Positions 26,508 to 34,930 of a stretch of 64,000 bases of DNA are shown here, piece after piece. The notes below the pieces were generated by a model. That model did no database searches, was not told where the DNA came from, and worked only from the letters and a program-made list of their open reading frames with translations. Source of the stretch: Flavobacterium sp. LHD-80 (GTDB lineage Bacteria > Bacteroidota > Bacteroidia > Flavobacteriales > Flavobacteriaceae). Every line of letters starts with the position of its first letter. Position 1 is the stretch's first letter. The DNA is taken from assembly GCF_030929605.1 (NCBI RefSeq), contig NZ_JAVFVS010000004.1, positions 62,001-126,000 of the forward strand, read 5' to 3'. The position numbers were made by a program, and so were the translations under genes.

Positions 26508-27524
26508 ATGAAAATAATCGTTCCAATGGCAGGCCGTGGATCAAGGCTTAGACCACATACTTTAACAGTTCCAAAACCATTAATCCCTGTTGCAGGAAAA
26601 TCTATTGTTCACCGTTTAGTTGAAGATATTGCTAAAATATTAAAAGAACCAATCGAAGAAGTTGCTTTTATTTTAGGCGATGAAGCTTTTTTTGGTGAAG
26701 ATGTTGTAACAAGTTTACAGGATTTGGCTAAAGGTCTTGGTGCAAAAGCTTCTATTTACCGTCAGGATTTGCCTTTAGGAACAGGTCACGCCATTATGTG
26801 TGCCAAAGAATCTTTATCTGGTCCAGCTGTTATTGCTTACGCAGATACTTTAATTAGAGCAGATTTTGAATTAGATCCTGCTGCTGATGCTGTAATTTGG
26901 GTAAAACAAGTGGATCAACCAGAAGCTTTTGGAGTTGTAAAACTAAACCAGAATAATGAAATTATAGAATTGGTTGAAAAACCAAAAGAGTTTGTAAGTG
27001 ATTTAGCGGTTATCGGAATTTACTATTTCAAAGAAGTTGGAGATTTGAAAAAAGAACTTCAAGGCGTTTTAGATAATAACATCCAAAACGGAGGGGAATA
27101 TCAAATCAATGACGGAATCAAAGCGATGATGGCAAACGGTAAAGTTTTCAAAACCGGCAGCGTTGACGAATGGATGGATTGCGGTAACAAAGATGTTACA
27201 GTTGAAACGAATTCAAGAATGCTTGGCTTTTTACATAATGACGGAGAGCATTTAGTAGATTATAATGTGACTTTAGAAAATTCAACAATTATTCCTCCAT
27301 GTTATATTGGTGAAAATGTTGTACTGAAAAACACAACAGTTGGTCCAAATGTTTCTGTTGGAAAAGGATGCCGAATTACAGACAGTTCTATTAAAAATAG
27401 CTTAGTACAAACTTATTCTCAAATAAAAAACGCTAACTTAGACAATGCGATGATTGGAAATCATGTTAGTTATGACGGAAAGTTTACAAGCATAAGCATT
27501 GGAGATTATTCTGTTTTAGAATAA
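26508..27524 (+). CDS. Sugar-phosphate nucleotidyltransferase
   Basis: This 338-residue protein has the N-terminal nucleotidyltransferase motif VPMAGRGSRLRPHTLTVPKP, the metal-binding AYADTLI, LVEKPKEF, then GGEYQINDGIKAMM and a C-terminal left-handed beta-helix (IPPCYIGENVVLKNTTVGPNV). It should make an NDP-sugar, probably NDP-glucose, from a sugar 1-phosphate and NTP in the cytosol, feeding glycan synthesis. The exact sugar cannot be told by eye. Confidence 0.9.
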   Translation: MKIIVPMAGRGSRLRPHTLTVPKPLIPVAGKSIVHRLVEDIAKILKEPIEEVAFILGDEAFFGEDVVTSLQDLAKGLGAKASIYRQDLPLGTGHAIMCAKESLSGPAVIAYADTLIRADFELDPAADAVIWVKQVDQPEAFGVVKLNQNNEIIELVEKPKEFVSDLAVIGIYYFKEVGDLKKELQGVLDNNIQNGGEYQINDGIKAMMANGKVFKTGSVDEWMDCGNKDVTVETNSRMLGFLHNDGEHLVDYNVTLENSTIIPPCYIGENVVLKNTTVGPNVSVGKGCRITDSSIKNSLVQTYSQIKNANLDNAMIGNHVSYDGKFTSISIGDYSVLE

Positions 27525-27575
27525 AAAAGAGGTTCAGCATTTTCTTTTTGGTTTAAAAATGAAATTATAAAAAGA

Positions 27576-28925
27576 ATGAAAAAAAGCGTTTTGGTCATTT
27601 TATTTTTCGTTTTGCTTGGCAATTCATACTCGGTTTTGGCACAGACAGAACCAGAAGATATTGCTATGGCGCCCGATGAATATCAAGATGCTTTTTATGA
27701 ATCTTTGAAACAAAAAGGAATTGAAAATTATGATAAAGCTATAGTATCATTAGAAAAATGTATAAAACTAAAACCTAATGATGCTGTCGCTTATTTTGAA
27801 TTAGGAAAAAATTATATGTCTTTAAGAGACTATCAAAGTGCAAATACCGCCTTTGAAAAAGCCACGCAATTAAATCCTAAAAACAAATGGTATTGGCTTG
27901 GAATTTATGACGTAAGTTATGAAACCAAGAATTATCCGTTGGCAATCGAAACGATTCAAAAAATTATTGTTTTTGACGAAGAATATAAAGATGATTTGAT
28001 ATCGCTTTATATGATGACAAATCAATTTGATAAGGCGCTTGTTGCAATCAACGAAATGAACGATAAATTCGGAAAATCGGAAGATCGTGATCGTTATAAA
28101 ATGCAGATTCTTTCTCAAGGGAAATATCAAAATGCCGAAATTTCCAATTTGATTGATCAGATTAAAAAGAATCCAAAGGAAGAATCGAATTATCTGAATC
28201 TGATCATTTTATATTCAAAATCAGATGATAATGACAAGGCTTTAGAAGTTGCGACAAAATTGGCTAAAGAAGTTCCAAATTCTGAATGGGCTCAAGTAAG
28301 TTTGTTTAAAACCTATTTAGATGCAAACCAGGCAGATAAAGCGATTAAGTCAATGAATATTATTTTGGCAAGTTCAAAAATTGATTCAAAAATTAAGCAC
28401 AGAACTTTGAATGAATTTTTGATTTATACCAATAAAAATCCGCAATATGCTCCAGATTTGGAAAAAGCAATTTCTTATTTTGATAATGATCCAAATGTAG
28501 ACGTTGCCAAAGAAATCGGAAAATTTTATCACAGCAAAGGTCAATATGAAAATGCAATTAAATATTATGAAAAAGATTTAAAAGCACATTCAGATACAGA
28601 TCGTGAAACCAATTTGCTTTTGCTTGAAGCATATACTCAGGCAAAACAATTTGAGCCAATGACTAAAAGAGCAATGACGATGATTGAAGTTTATCCAAGT
28701 CAGCCACAGTTTTACTATTATGCGGGAGTTGGAAATAATCAGTTAAAACAATTTAAGAATGCAAAAACCGTTTTAGAAATGGGGCTTGATTATGTTGTTG
28801 ATGATAAAAAGCTGGAATCAAATTTTAATATTCAATTAGGAGAGGCTTACAATGGATTAGGAGATGCCAAGAAAAAAGAGGAATACTTTTTGAAGGCTAG
28901 TGAGTTATTAAAACAAAAGAAGTAA
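27576..28925 (+). CDS. Secreted TPR-repeat protein
   Basis: This 449-residue protein has a signal peptide (VLVILFFVLLGNSYSVLAQ, residues about 5-23) and many TPR units, for example DAVAYFELGKNYMSLRDYQ, NKWYWLGIYDVSYETKNYP and KEIGKFYHSKGQYENAIKY. It most likely sits in the periplasm as a scaffold. It is followed after 6 bases by the DUF4292-like lipoprotein gene and then by the EnvC-like gene, suggesting a shared envelope role. The partner is unknown. Confidence 0.88.
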   Translation: MKKSVLVILFFVLLGNSYSVLAQTEPEDIAMAPDEYQDAFYESLKQKGIENYDKAIVSLEKCIKLKPNDAVAYFELGKNYMSLRDYQSANTAFEKATQLNPKNKWYWLGIYDVSYETKNYPLAIETIQKIIVFDEEYKDDLISLYMMTNQFDKALVAINEMNDKFGKSEDRDRYKMQILSQGKYQNAEISNLIDQIKKNPKEESNYLNLIILYSKSDDNDKALEVATKLAKEVPNSEWAQVSLFKTYLDANQADKAIKSMNIILASSKIDSKIKHRTLNEFLIYTNKNPQYAPDLEKAISYFDNDPNVDVAKEIGKFYHSKGQYENAIKYYEKDLKAHSDTDRETNLLLLEAYTQAKQFEPMTKRAMTMIEVYPSQPQFYYYAGVGNNQLKQFKNAKTVLEMGLDYVVDDKKLESNFNIQLGEAYNGLGDAKKKEEYFLKASELLKQKK

Positions 28926-28931
28926 GAAAAG

Positions 28932-29714
28932 ATGAAAAGATACATGGCAATCGTATTGCTGTCGGTTTTAGTTATTTCATGTAAATCAAAAGCCGTAGCT
29001 GTACAAAACAATAATGTCAAGACAGAAGAAGCACCAAAGGAAGATAAAAAAGCAATTGAAAAACATTATAACAATAAGTTAGATTTTTCGACTTTAAACA
29101 TCAAAGCCAGTGCAAAGTATGAAGATGAAAAGCAAAGCCAGAATGTTAGTGCTGATATTAAAATTGAAAAAGACAAGCAGATTCTAATAAGCGTTCGTTT
29201 CTTAGGAATTACAATGGCAAAAGCTTTGATAACGCCAACTACAGTGAGCTATTATGAAAAAGTAAAAGGCACTTATTATGAAGGTGATTTTACAAGTTTG
29301 AGCAAATGGCTGGGAACAGAACTGGATTACAGCAAAGTTCAGAATTTATTAGTAGGAGAAGCGCTTGACGATTTAAGAAAAGGAAAATATACGCAAACTA
29401 TTGTCGAAAATCTTTTTAGATTAGAAGATGAAAAAGACAGCAAACTGAAAAAGGTATTTTATCTTGATTCTGAAAAATATTTAATTCAGAAAGAAGAAAT
29501 TTCACAAGCCTCAGAAAACATAATGTTAGAGATTATGTATTCTGATATTAAAACATATAATCAGGGAACGCTCCCAACGAATATTGAAATTAATGCAGTG
29601 CAGCCAAAAGGAAAAACCAACATTAATTTAAATTATACTAATATTTCATTTAATGAAGAACTTTCTTTTCCTTATAGTGTTCCAAGTGGATATAAAAAAG
29701 TTTTAATTAAGTAA
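28932..29714 (+). CDS. Lipoprotein, DUF4292-like
   Basis: This 260-residue protein has a lipobox (VLVISC, Cys at about residue 17). The rest follows a LolA/LolB-like pattern: KIEKDKQILISVRFLGITMAKALITPTTVSYYEK, where a small-molecule or lipid-binding half-barrel is expected. I recognise the family as DUF4292. It is probably lipid-anchored in the periplasm and may help move lipids or lipoproteins to the outer membrane. It lies between the TPR and EnvC-like genes with only short gaps. Confidence 0.82.
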   Translation: MKRYMAIVLLSVLVISCKSKAVAVQNNNVKTEEAPKEDKKAIEKHYNNKLDFSTLNIKASAKYEDEKQSQNVSADIKIEKDKQILISVRFLGITMAKALITPTTVSYYEKVKGTYYEGDFTSLSKWLGTELDYSKVQNLLVGEALDDLRKGKYTQTIVENLFRLEDEKDSKLKKVFYLDSEKYLIQKEEISQASENIMLEIMYSDIKTYNQGTLPTNIEINAVQPKGKTNINLNYTNISFNEELSFPYSVPSGYKKVLIK

Positions 29715-29719
29715 ATTTG
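29712..29719 (+). promoter_or_regulatory. Predicted -7 box before the EnvC-like gene
   Basis: TAaaTTTG overlaps the end of the DUF4292-like gene and an in-frame TTG at 29717, supporting the ATG at 29738 as start of the EnvC-like protein. Confidence 0.4.
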
Positions 29720-29737
29720 CAAAAAGAAAACAGAAAC

Positions 29738-30991
29738 ATGCCAAAATTTCTCCTAAGCCTAATTTTTATTTGTGCCACAACTTTTATGTGGGCACAGGAT
29801 TCGCAGCAAGAAAAACTTGAACAGCGTAAAGCGCAAATTCAACAAGAAATTAGAGACAATGAAAAAATGTTGCAGTCGGTAAAGAAACAGGAAAAATCAG
29901 CTGTAAATGTATTCATGATTCAGGCGAATAAAATTAAGCTGAAAGAAAAGCTGATTAATACAACAGCAAAACAAGAAAGACTTTTAAGCAATGATATGTA
30001 TATTAACCAAGTTCAGGTTAATAAACTGAAAAAAGAACTGGCAGTTTTAAAAGCGGATTATGCAAAAATGATTCTTAAATCATACAAAAGCCGTTCTGAG
30101 CAAAGCCGTGCCATGTTTATTTTATCTTCAGAAAGCTTTTTACAGGCTTATAAAAGAGCACAATATTTAAAACAATATACCAATTTTAGAAAAAATCAAG
30201 GTTTAGAAATTCAGTCTAAAACGGCTCAGTTAGTTGATTTTAATGCAAAATTGGATGGTCAGAGAAAAGTTAAGAAAAAAATTATTGCTGAAAATCAAAA
30301 AGAAAAACAGAGTTTAGAAGTTGAAAAGAAAGAACAGCAAAAATTAGTTAACTCGCTTAAAAAAGATAAAAACAAAATTATTGCCGATACAAGAAGCAAA
30401 CAAGCAGAAGCAAAAAGAATTGACAGGCAAATTGATCGTTTGATTCGTGAAGCAATTGCTGAAGCTAATAGAAAAGCAGCTTTAGAAAGAGCAAAAGATA
30501 ATCCAGGATCTACAGCATCAACAGCAGCAGTTTCTTCATCAAAAATTGCCTTAACGCCAGAAGGAAAAATCTTGGCAGCAGACTTTAAAGCAAACAGAGG
30601 AAAATTGCCTTGGCCAGTTGAAAAAGGATTTATTTCATTAGGTTATGGAGATCAGCCACACCCTTTACATCCTTCGATTACGGTTCATAATTCTGGTGTT
30701 GAAATCACAACAGAACAAGGTGCAACAGCGCGCGCGGTATTTGAAGGCGAGGTTTCAAGTGTAATTGTTTTATCTCCAATAAACAGAGCGGTTATGATTC
30801 AGCATGGAGATTATTTTACTGTATATCAAAACTTAAGTCAGGTATTTGTGACCAAAGGAGAAAAGGTTAATATCAAGCAAAGTATTGGAAAAGTAAGAAC
30901 CAGCGGTGATACAGGAAAAACGATAATCAAATTTTTGATTCTTCAAAATACATCAAACAACAATCCGGAAGGATGGCTGCAAAACAGATAA
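29738..30991 (+). CDS. EnvC-like murein hydrolase activator (degenerate LytM/M23 domain)
   Basis: From ATG 29738 this is a 417-residue periplasmic protein with a signal peptide (FLLSLIFICATTFMWAQ), a long coiled coil (about residues 20-240) and a C-terminal M23/LytM domain starting at LPWPVEKGFISLGYG. The usual zinc ligands are degraded: the first site reads HNSGVEI (His kept, Asp replaced by Glu) and the later HxH position reads IIKFLI. That is the EnvC pattern, where the protein activates an amidase instead of cutting peptidoglycan itself. An amidase gene lies at 41403, but not adjacent. Confidence 0.9.
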   Translation: MPKFLLSLIFICATTFMWAQDSQQEKLEQRKAQIQQEIRDNEKMLQSVKKQEKSAVNVFMIQANKIKLKEKLINTTAKQERLLSNDMYINQVQVNKLKKELAVLKADYAKMILKSYKSRSEQSRAMFILSSESFLQAYKRAQYLKQYTNFRKNQGLEIQSKTAQLVDFNAKLDGQRKVKKKIIAENQKEKQSLEVEKKEQQKLVNSLKKDKNKIIADTRSKQAEAKRIDRQIDRLIREAIAEANRKAALERAKDNPGSTASTAAVSSSKIALTPEGKILAADFKANRGKLPWPVEKGFISLGYGDQPHPLHPSITVHNSGVEITTEQGATARAVFEGEVSSVIVLSPINRAVMIQHGDYFTVYQNLSQVFVTKGEKVNIKQSIGKVRTSGDTGKTIIKFLILQNTSNNNPEGWLQNR

Positions 30992-30992
30992 T

Positions 30993-31022
30993 AAAAAAGC
31001 GAGCTCAGTGGCTCCCTTTTTT
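30993..31022. terminator. Bidirectional terminator between the EnvC-like and CBS genes
   Basis: A 12-bp stem with one mismatch (GCGAGC pairing with GCTCCC) and flanking A and T runs lies between convergent stop codons. Confidence 0.75.
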
Positions 31023-31039
31023 TATTTGTTTAAGTTTGA

Positions 31040-31459
31040 TTAATCGTATTGTTCTAATAAATATTTTATAACATCGGTTGTTGTCACGATTCCTTTAAGC
31101 TCGTCATGATCAACTACAGGTAAAGCATGAAAATCTTCTTTAGCAAAGATTTCTGCCAAATCTCTAATAATCATGTCTGACGGAACTGTTCTAGGTTTTG
31201 AAGTCATTATTTGAGAAATGGACAACATATCAAGAATAGCTTCGTCTGCGCCTTCTTGTCCGTCGAACAAAGCTCCAAAAGTAAGTCGGTTAATGTCGGT
31301 TCGGCTGATAATACCAACTACTTCCTTTCCCTTAACAATGGGAATATGTCGAATTGTATTTTTCTTTAATTTTTCAACTACCGTTTTTAAATCATCTTTT
31401 TCATTTGCAGTCACTACGGTTTTTGTCATAATGTGACTTATTGGTTCTCTCTTTTTCAT
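31040..31459 (-). CDS. CBS-domain pair protein
   Basis: This 139-residue protein consists of two CBS domains. The first has KLKKNTIRHIPIVKGKEVVGIISRTDI, the second AKEDFHALPVVDHDELKGIVTTTDVIKYLL. Such stand-alone pairs bind adenine nucleotides and sense energy state or regulate partners. The partner is unknown. The 229-base gap behind its start holds the rbfA promoter and no other gene. Confidence 0.92.
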   Translation of the reverse strand: MKKREPISHIMTKTVVTANEKDDLKTVVEKLKKNTIRHIPIVKGKEVVGIISRTDINRLTFGALFDGQEGADEAILDMLSISQIMTSKPRTVPSDMIIRDLAEIFAKEDFHALPVVDHDELKGIVTTTDVIKYLLEQYD

Positions 31460-31676
31460 GATAATAAGTTGTAATGTTTACATCAAAGTTCGAAAAAGAG
31501 ATTTAATAAAAACATGATTTTTATCAGGTTTATCCTTTGATAATAAGTGTGTTATGTGTTTTTTAAACTTTTGAAATAAATGAAGAAATAAGTTTAAAAA
31601 GAGAGTGAAAGCAGCTTCAATTTGAAAAATCAACCTATATCTTGATTTGAAATTAACCTATTGAATTTAAAAATAG

Positions 31677-31684
31677 TATTTTTG
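31677..31684 (+). promoter_or_regulatory. Predicted -7 box placing rbfA on a leaderless or near-leaderless mRNA
   Basis: TAttTTTG ends only 4 bases before the rbfA ATG at 31689. With the usual start of transcription 4-7 bases past the box, the mRNA would begin at or beside the start codon. Confidence 0.55.
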
Positions 31685-31688
31685 CATT

Positions 31689-32081
31689 ATGGAAACAAAT
31701 AGACAGAAAAAAATAGGCGGTGTCATCCAAAAAGATTTGGTTGATATCTTGCAAGGTGAAGTGCGAAAAAACGGAATTACCAATTTAGTAATTTCAGTAT
31801 CCAAAGTTAGTGTTACTACAGATTTATCAGTAGCAACAGTATATTTAAGCATTTTTCCTCAGGAAAAAGCCCAAGAAACTTTAGAAGGAATAAAATCAAA
31901 TACAACTTTAATTAAACACGATTTATCGCAGCGCGTGCGTTTACAGTTACGCCGTGTACCAAACTTGGTGTTTTTTATCGATGACTCATTAGATTATATC
32001 GAAAAAATCGACAATGCTTTAGCGGGCAAAGAAAACCCAATTGAAAACCGTGATCTTTTAGAAAAAAGAAGAAAATCATAA
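31689..32081 (+). CDS. rbfA: Ribosome-binding factor A
   Basis: This 130-residue KH-type protein matches RbfA: METNRQKKIGGVIQKDLVDIL at the start, then VSVTTDLSVATVYLSIFP, and RVRLQLRRVPNLVFFIDDSLDY. It helps mature the 16S rRNA 5' end in 30S assembly. The start codon is set by homology, and the -7 box lies directly before it. Confidence 0.95.
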   Translation: METNRQKKIGGVIQKDLVDILQGEVRKNGITNLVISVSKVSVTTDLSVATVYLSIFPQEKAQETLEGIKSNTTLIKHDLSQRVRLQLRRVPNLVFFIDDSLDYIEKIDNALAGKENPIENRDLLEKRRKS

Positions 32082-32082
32082 A

Positions 32083-33282
32083 TTGAATTTCCCCCTTTAC
32101 ATAGCCAAACGTTATATTTTTAGCAAAAGTAAAAACAATGCTATTAATATTATTAACCGTATTGCCAGCATGGGAATCATCGTTGGTACAATGGCTTTGT
32201 TTGTGGTTTTATCTGTTTTTAGCGGATTAAAGGTTTTTAGTCTTTCGTTTACAAATGAAATAGATCCTGATTTAAAAATGACAAGTACTTACGGAAAATC
32301 ATTTTTAATTACTCCGGATCAGGAAAATCAGGTTAAGAAAATTGATGGTGTTGTTTCGTACACCAAAATAATAGAAGAACGCGTTTTGTTCTTATTTAAA
32401 GACAAACAAAAAGTTACCTATTTAAAAGGAGTTGATAGCAATTATCCAGTAGTCAACGATATCAGAAAAAAGCTTTTCACCGGACAATGGCTAAAACCAG
32501 ATACGTATCAGGTTGTAATTGGCTACGGCATTTCACGCGATTTTTCTTTAGGTGTTCTTGATTTCGAAAACCCGTTGCAGATATTTGCTCCAAAACCAGG
32601 AAAAGGAGGAATTGAAAATCCGGATGATGCTTTTACAAAAACAGATGTTCTTCCGGTGGGAATTTATTCCATAAGTGAAGATTTGGATTCAAAATATGTT
32701 TTTGCTGATTTAGGTCTAGTGCAGGAATTATTAATGTACAAGCCAAATCAGATTTCGGGACTCGAATTTAATTTGAAAGACGAAGCAAATGAAAATGCGA
32801 TAAGAGCACAACTTGAAAGTATTTTCAAAAATAAAGTTACGCTTAAAAATAGAGCACAGCTGAATGAATCTTTATACAGAATGCTGAACACCGAAAATAT
32901 CGCTGTTTACTTGATTTTTACGTTGGTGATTATTGTAGCACTTTTTAATTTGATTGGCGCTTTAATTATGATGATTTTAGAGAAGAAAGGAAACTTAAAA
33001 ACCCTTTTTAATCTTGGAACAGAAATTAGCCATCTGAGAAAAATATTCTTGCTTCAAGGAACTTTGTTGAGTGTTTTTGGAGGTATAATCGGACTTGTAT
33101 TAGGTGTTATTCTCGTACTTTTACAACAGAAATACTCGCTAATAATGATTACCCCAACACTGGCTTTTCCGGTTGTTTTTACAATTGAAAACATATTAAT
33201 TGTTTTAGGAACCATTATTTCTCTTGGCTTTTTGGCTTCTCTAATTGCTTGTAGCCGAGTGAGTAAAAAGCTGTTGGATTAA
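32083..33282 (+). CDS. LolC/E-type ABC permease (FtsX/MacB-like)
   Basis: This 399-residue permease has one N-terminal helix (SMGIIVGTMALFVVLSVFSG), a large periplasmic domain of about 200 residues, and three C-terminal helices in the FtsX domain (IYLIFTLVIIVALFNLIGALIMM; LRKIFLLQGTLLSVFGGIIG). The layout and N-terminal YIAKRYIFSKSKNNAINIIN match LolC/LolE-like proteins that extract lipoproteins from the inner membrane. No ATPase gene is adjacent. It begins at a TTG 1 base after the rbfA stop. Confidence 0.88.
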   Translation: MNFPLYIAKRYIFSKSKNNAINIINRIASMGIIVGTMALFVVLSVFSGLKVFSLSFTNEIDPDLKMTSTYGKSFLITPDQENQVKKIDGVVSYTKIIEERVLFLFKDKQKVTYLKGVDSNYPVVNDIRKKLFTGQWLKPDTYQVVIGYGISRDFSLGVLDFENPLQIFAPKPGKGGIENPDDAFTKTDVLPVGIYSISEDLDSKYVFADLGLVQELLMYKPNQISGLEFNLKDEANENAIRAQLESIFKNKVTLKNRAQLNESLYRMLNTENIAVYLIFTLVIIVALFNLIGALIMMILEKKGNLKTLFNLGTEISHLRKIFLLQGTLLSVFGGIIGLVLGVILVLLQQKYSLIMITPTLAFPVVFTIENILIVLGTIISLGFLASLIACSRVSKKLLD

Positions 33283-33402
33283 TATTTCTGGCTAAAAAAT
33301 ATTCCCTATATTTATCGTCTCAAAAAATTAGCGCATATGATTGTTTCTGCCTAATCCTATTTTATTTTTTAGAATAATTAGGATACTTACGTTTTTTTTC
33401 GC

Positions 33403-33424
33403 GTTCAGATTATTGCATCTGAAC
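33403..33424 (+). promoter_or_regulatory. Hairpin in the leader of the MATE gene
   Basis: Arms GTTCAGAT and ATCTGAAC enclose a 6-base loop and are followed by CCCATTTTTT, 28 bases before the ATG. It may be an attenuator-like or terminator structure. Confidence 0.4.
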
Positions 33425-33451
33425 CCATTTTTTCATTTATCCTAACTTATC

Positions 33452-34879
33452 ATGACAGAAACTACAATACAGAAAAACTTCTTTTCTAAAATTTTCACTA
33501 CTTTAAAACAAGCCTTAAAAGGTGATGAATCATTTGATTATACTTCTGGAAGTATAAAAAAAGCCGTAATTCTCCTAGCCATTCCGATGGTTTTGGAAAT
33601 GATGATGGAATCGGTTTTTGCTTTAGTCGATTTATATTTCGTCGGACATTTAGAACACAGCAGTTTCGCAATTCAAACCGTTGGATTAACTGAATCAGTT
33701 CTAACGATTATCTACTCGCTCGCAATAGGAATGAGTATGGCGGCAACTGCGGTTGTGGCAAGAAGAATTGGAGAAAAAGATCCAATCGCAGCAGCAAAAG
33801 CCGGAATGCAGGCCATAATTGTTGCAATCGCCGTAAATGCTGTAATGAGTGTTTTGGGAATTATTTATGCCAAAGATATTCTGCTTTTGATGGGCGCATC
33901 TGTCGAAGCCGCTGAACATGGTTTTAGATTCACTCAAATTATGATTGGATCGAGCTTATGCATTATGCTTTTATTTCTGATAAACGGAATTTTCCGTGGA
34001 GCAGGAAACGCCGCAATTGCAATGAAAAGCCTTTGGATTGCCAATATCTGCAATATCATTTTATGTCCAATTTTAATTAACGGTTTTGGCCCAATTCCTG
34101 CTTTCGGATTGATTGGTGCCGCTCTGGCAACAACTTTTGGAAGAAGTATTGGTGTTTTATATCAGGTTTATCATTTGTTTTTTGGAAACGGAATTTTAAA
34201 AATTAAGATTCCATATTTCGCGCCTGATTTCCCACAAATAAAAGCTTTAGTAAAAATCGCGGCTCCAGGAATTTTACAGTTTGTAATTGCCTCTTGTAGT
34301 TGGATTTTCTTAGCGCAATTAGTGGCGACAACAGGCGGAGATCATGGTTCTGCAGGTTATCAAACTGCCCTTAGAATTATGATGTTTTTTATTCTTCCAG
34401 CTTGGGGATTGAGTAATGCTGCTGCAACTTTGGTCGGACAAAATTTAGGTGCGAAACAAATAGAACGTGCCGAAAAATCAGTTTATACAACTGCACGATA
34501 CAATGTGATTTTTATGGCTTCGATTATGATTGTCACTTTGGTTTTTGGACAATATATTATTTCGTTTTTCACTAATGATAATCAGGTCAAAACCATTGCG
34601 ATTGAAGCATTGCAGATCATGAGCATTGGATTTATTTTCTACGGAATTGGAATGGTTTTGATCAATACTTTCAACGGAGCAGGAGACACTTGGACTCCAA
34701 CGGGAATTAATTTCTTTGGTTTTTGGTTGTTCCAAATTCCGTTAGCATTTGTATTAGCAAAACATTTCAACATGGGACCAACAGGAGTTTTTATTGCCAT
34801 TCCAGTTGCTGAAACCGCAATTACTTTAGCCGGAATCTTTTTCTATAAAAGAGGAAAGTGGAAACGTGTTCAGGTATAA
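33452..34879 (+). CDS. MATE family efflux transporter
   Basis: This 475-residue protein has twelve membrane helices in two homologous halves; the first starts at IKKAVILLAIPMVLEMMMESVFALVDLYFVG and the second near IKALVKIAAPGILQFVIASCSWIF. AATLVGQNLGAKQIERAE is a MATE signature. It should export drugs or cationic metabolites by sodium or proton antiport. Its final 12 codons plus stop recur at 41306-41344 on the far side of the next six genes, which marks this 3' end as an insertion point. Confidence 0.94.
   Translation: MTETTIQKNFFSKIFTTLKQALKGDESFDYTSGSIKKAVILLAIPMVLEMMMESVFALVDLYFVGHLEHSSFAIQTVGLTESVLTIIYSLAIGMSMAATAVVARRIGEKDPIAAAKAGMQAIIVAIAVNAVMSVLGIIYAKDILLLMGASVEAAEHGFRFTQIMIGSSLCIMLLFLINGIFRGAGNAAIAMKSLWIANICNIILCPILINGFGPIPAFGLIGAALATTFGRSIGVLYQVYHLFFGNGILKIKIPYFAPDFPQIKALVKIAAPGILQFVIASCSWIFLAQLVATTGGDHGSAGYQTALRIMMFFILPAWGLSNAAATLVGQNLGAKQIERAEKSVYTTARYNVIFMASIMIVTLVFGQYIISFFTNDNQVKTIAIEALQIMSIGFIFYGIGMVLINTFNGAGDTWTPTGINFFGFWLFQIPLAFVLAKHFNMGPTGVFIAIPVAETAITLAGIFFYKRGKWKRVQV
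34841..34879 (+). repeat. Left copy of the direct repeat flanking the island (MATE 3' end)
   Basis: These 39 bases encode FYKRGKWKRVQV and the stop of the MATE gene. The right copy (41306-41344) encodes FLKRGKWKRVQV and a stop in the same frame. Six codons differ, five of them synonymously. Confidence 0.85.
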
Positions 34880-34884
34880 TTAAT

Positions 34885-34930
34885 AACATCGGTCAAAAGT
34901 TACTAGTTATTTAGTCTTTTGACCGATGTT
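34885..34930. terminator. Perfect hairpin at the left island edge, overlapping a stop codon
   Basis: Perfect 15-bp arms (AACATCGGTCAAAAG and its complement) surround a 16-base loop. The right arm lies inside the last codons of the minus-strand gene whose stop is at 34907, and the left arm begins 5 bases past the MATE stop. It can act as a terminator for both convergent genes. Confidence 0.7.
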
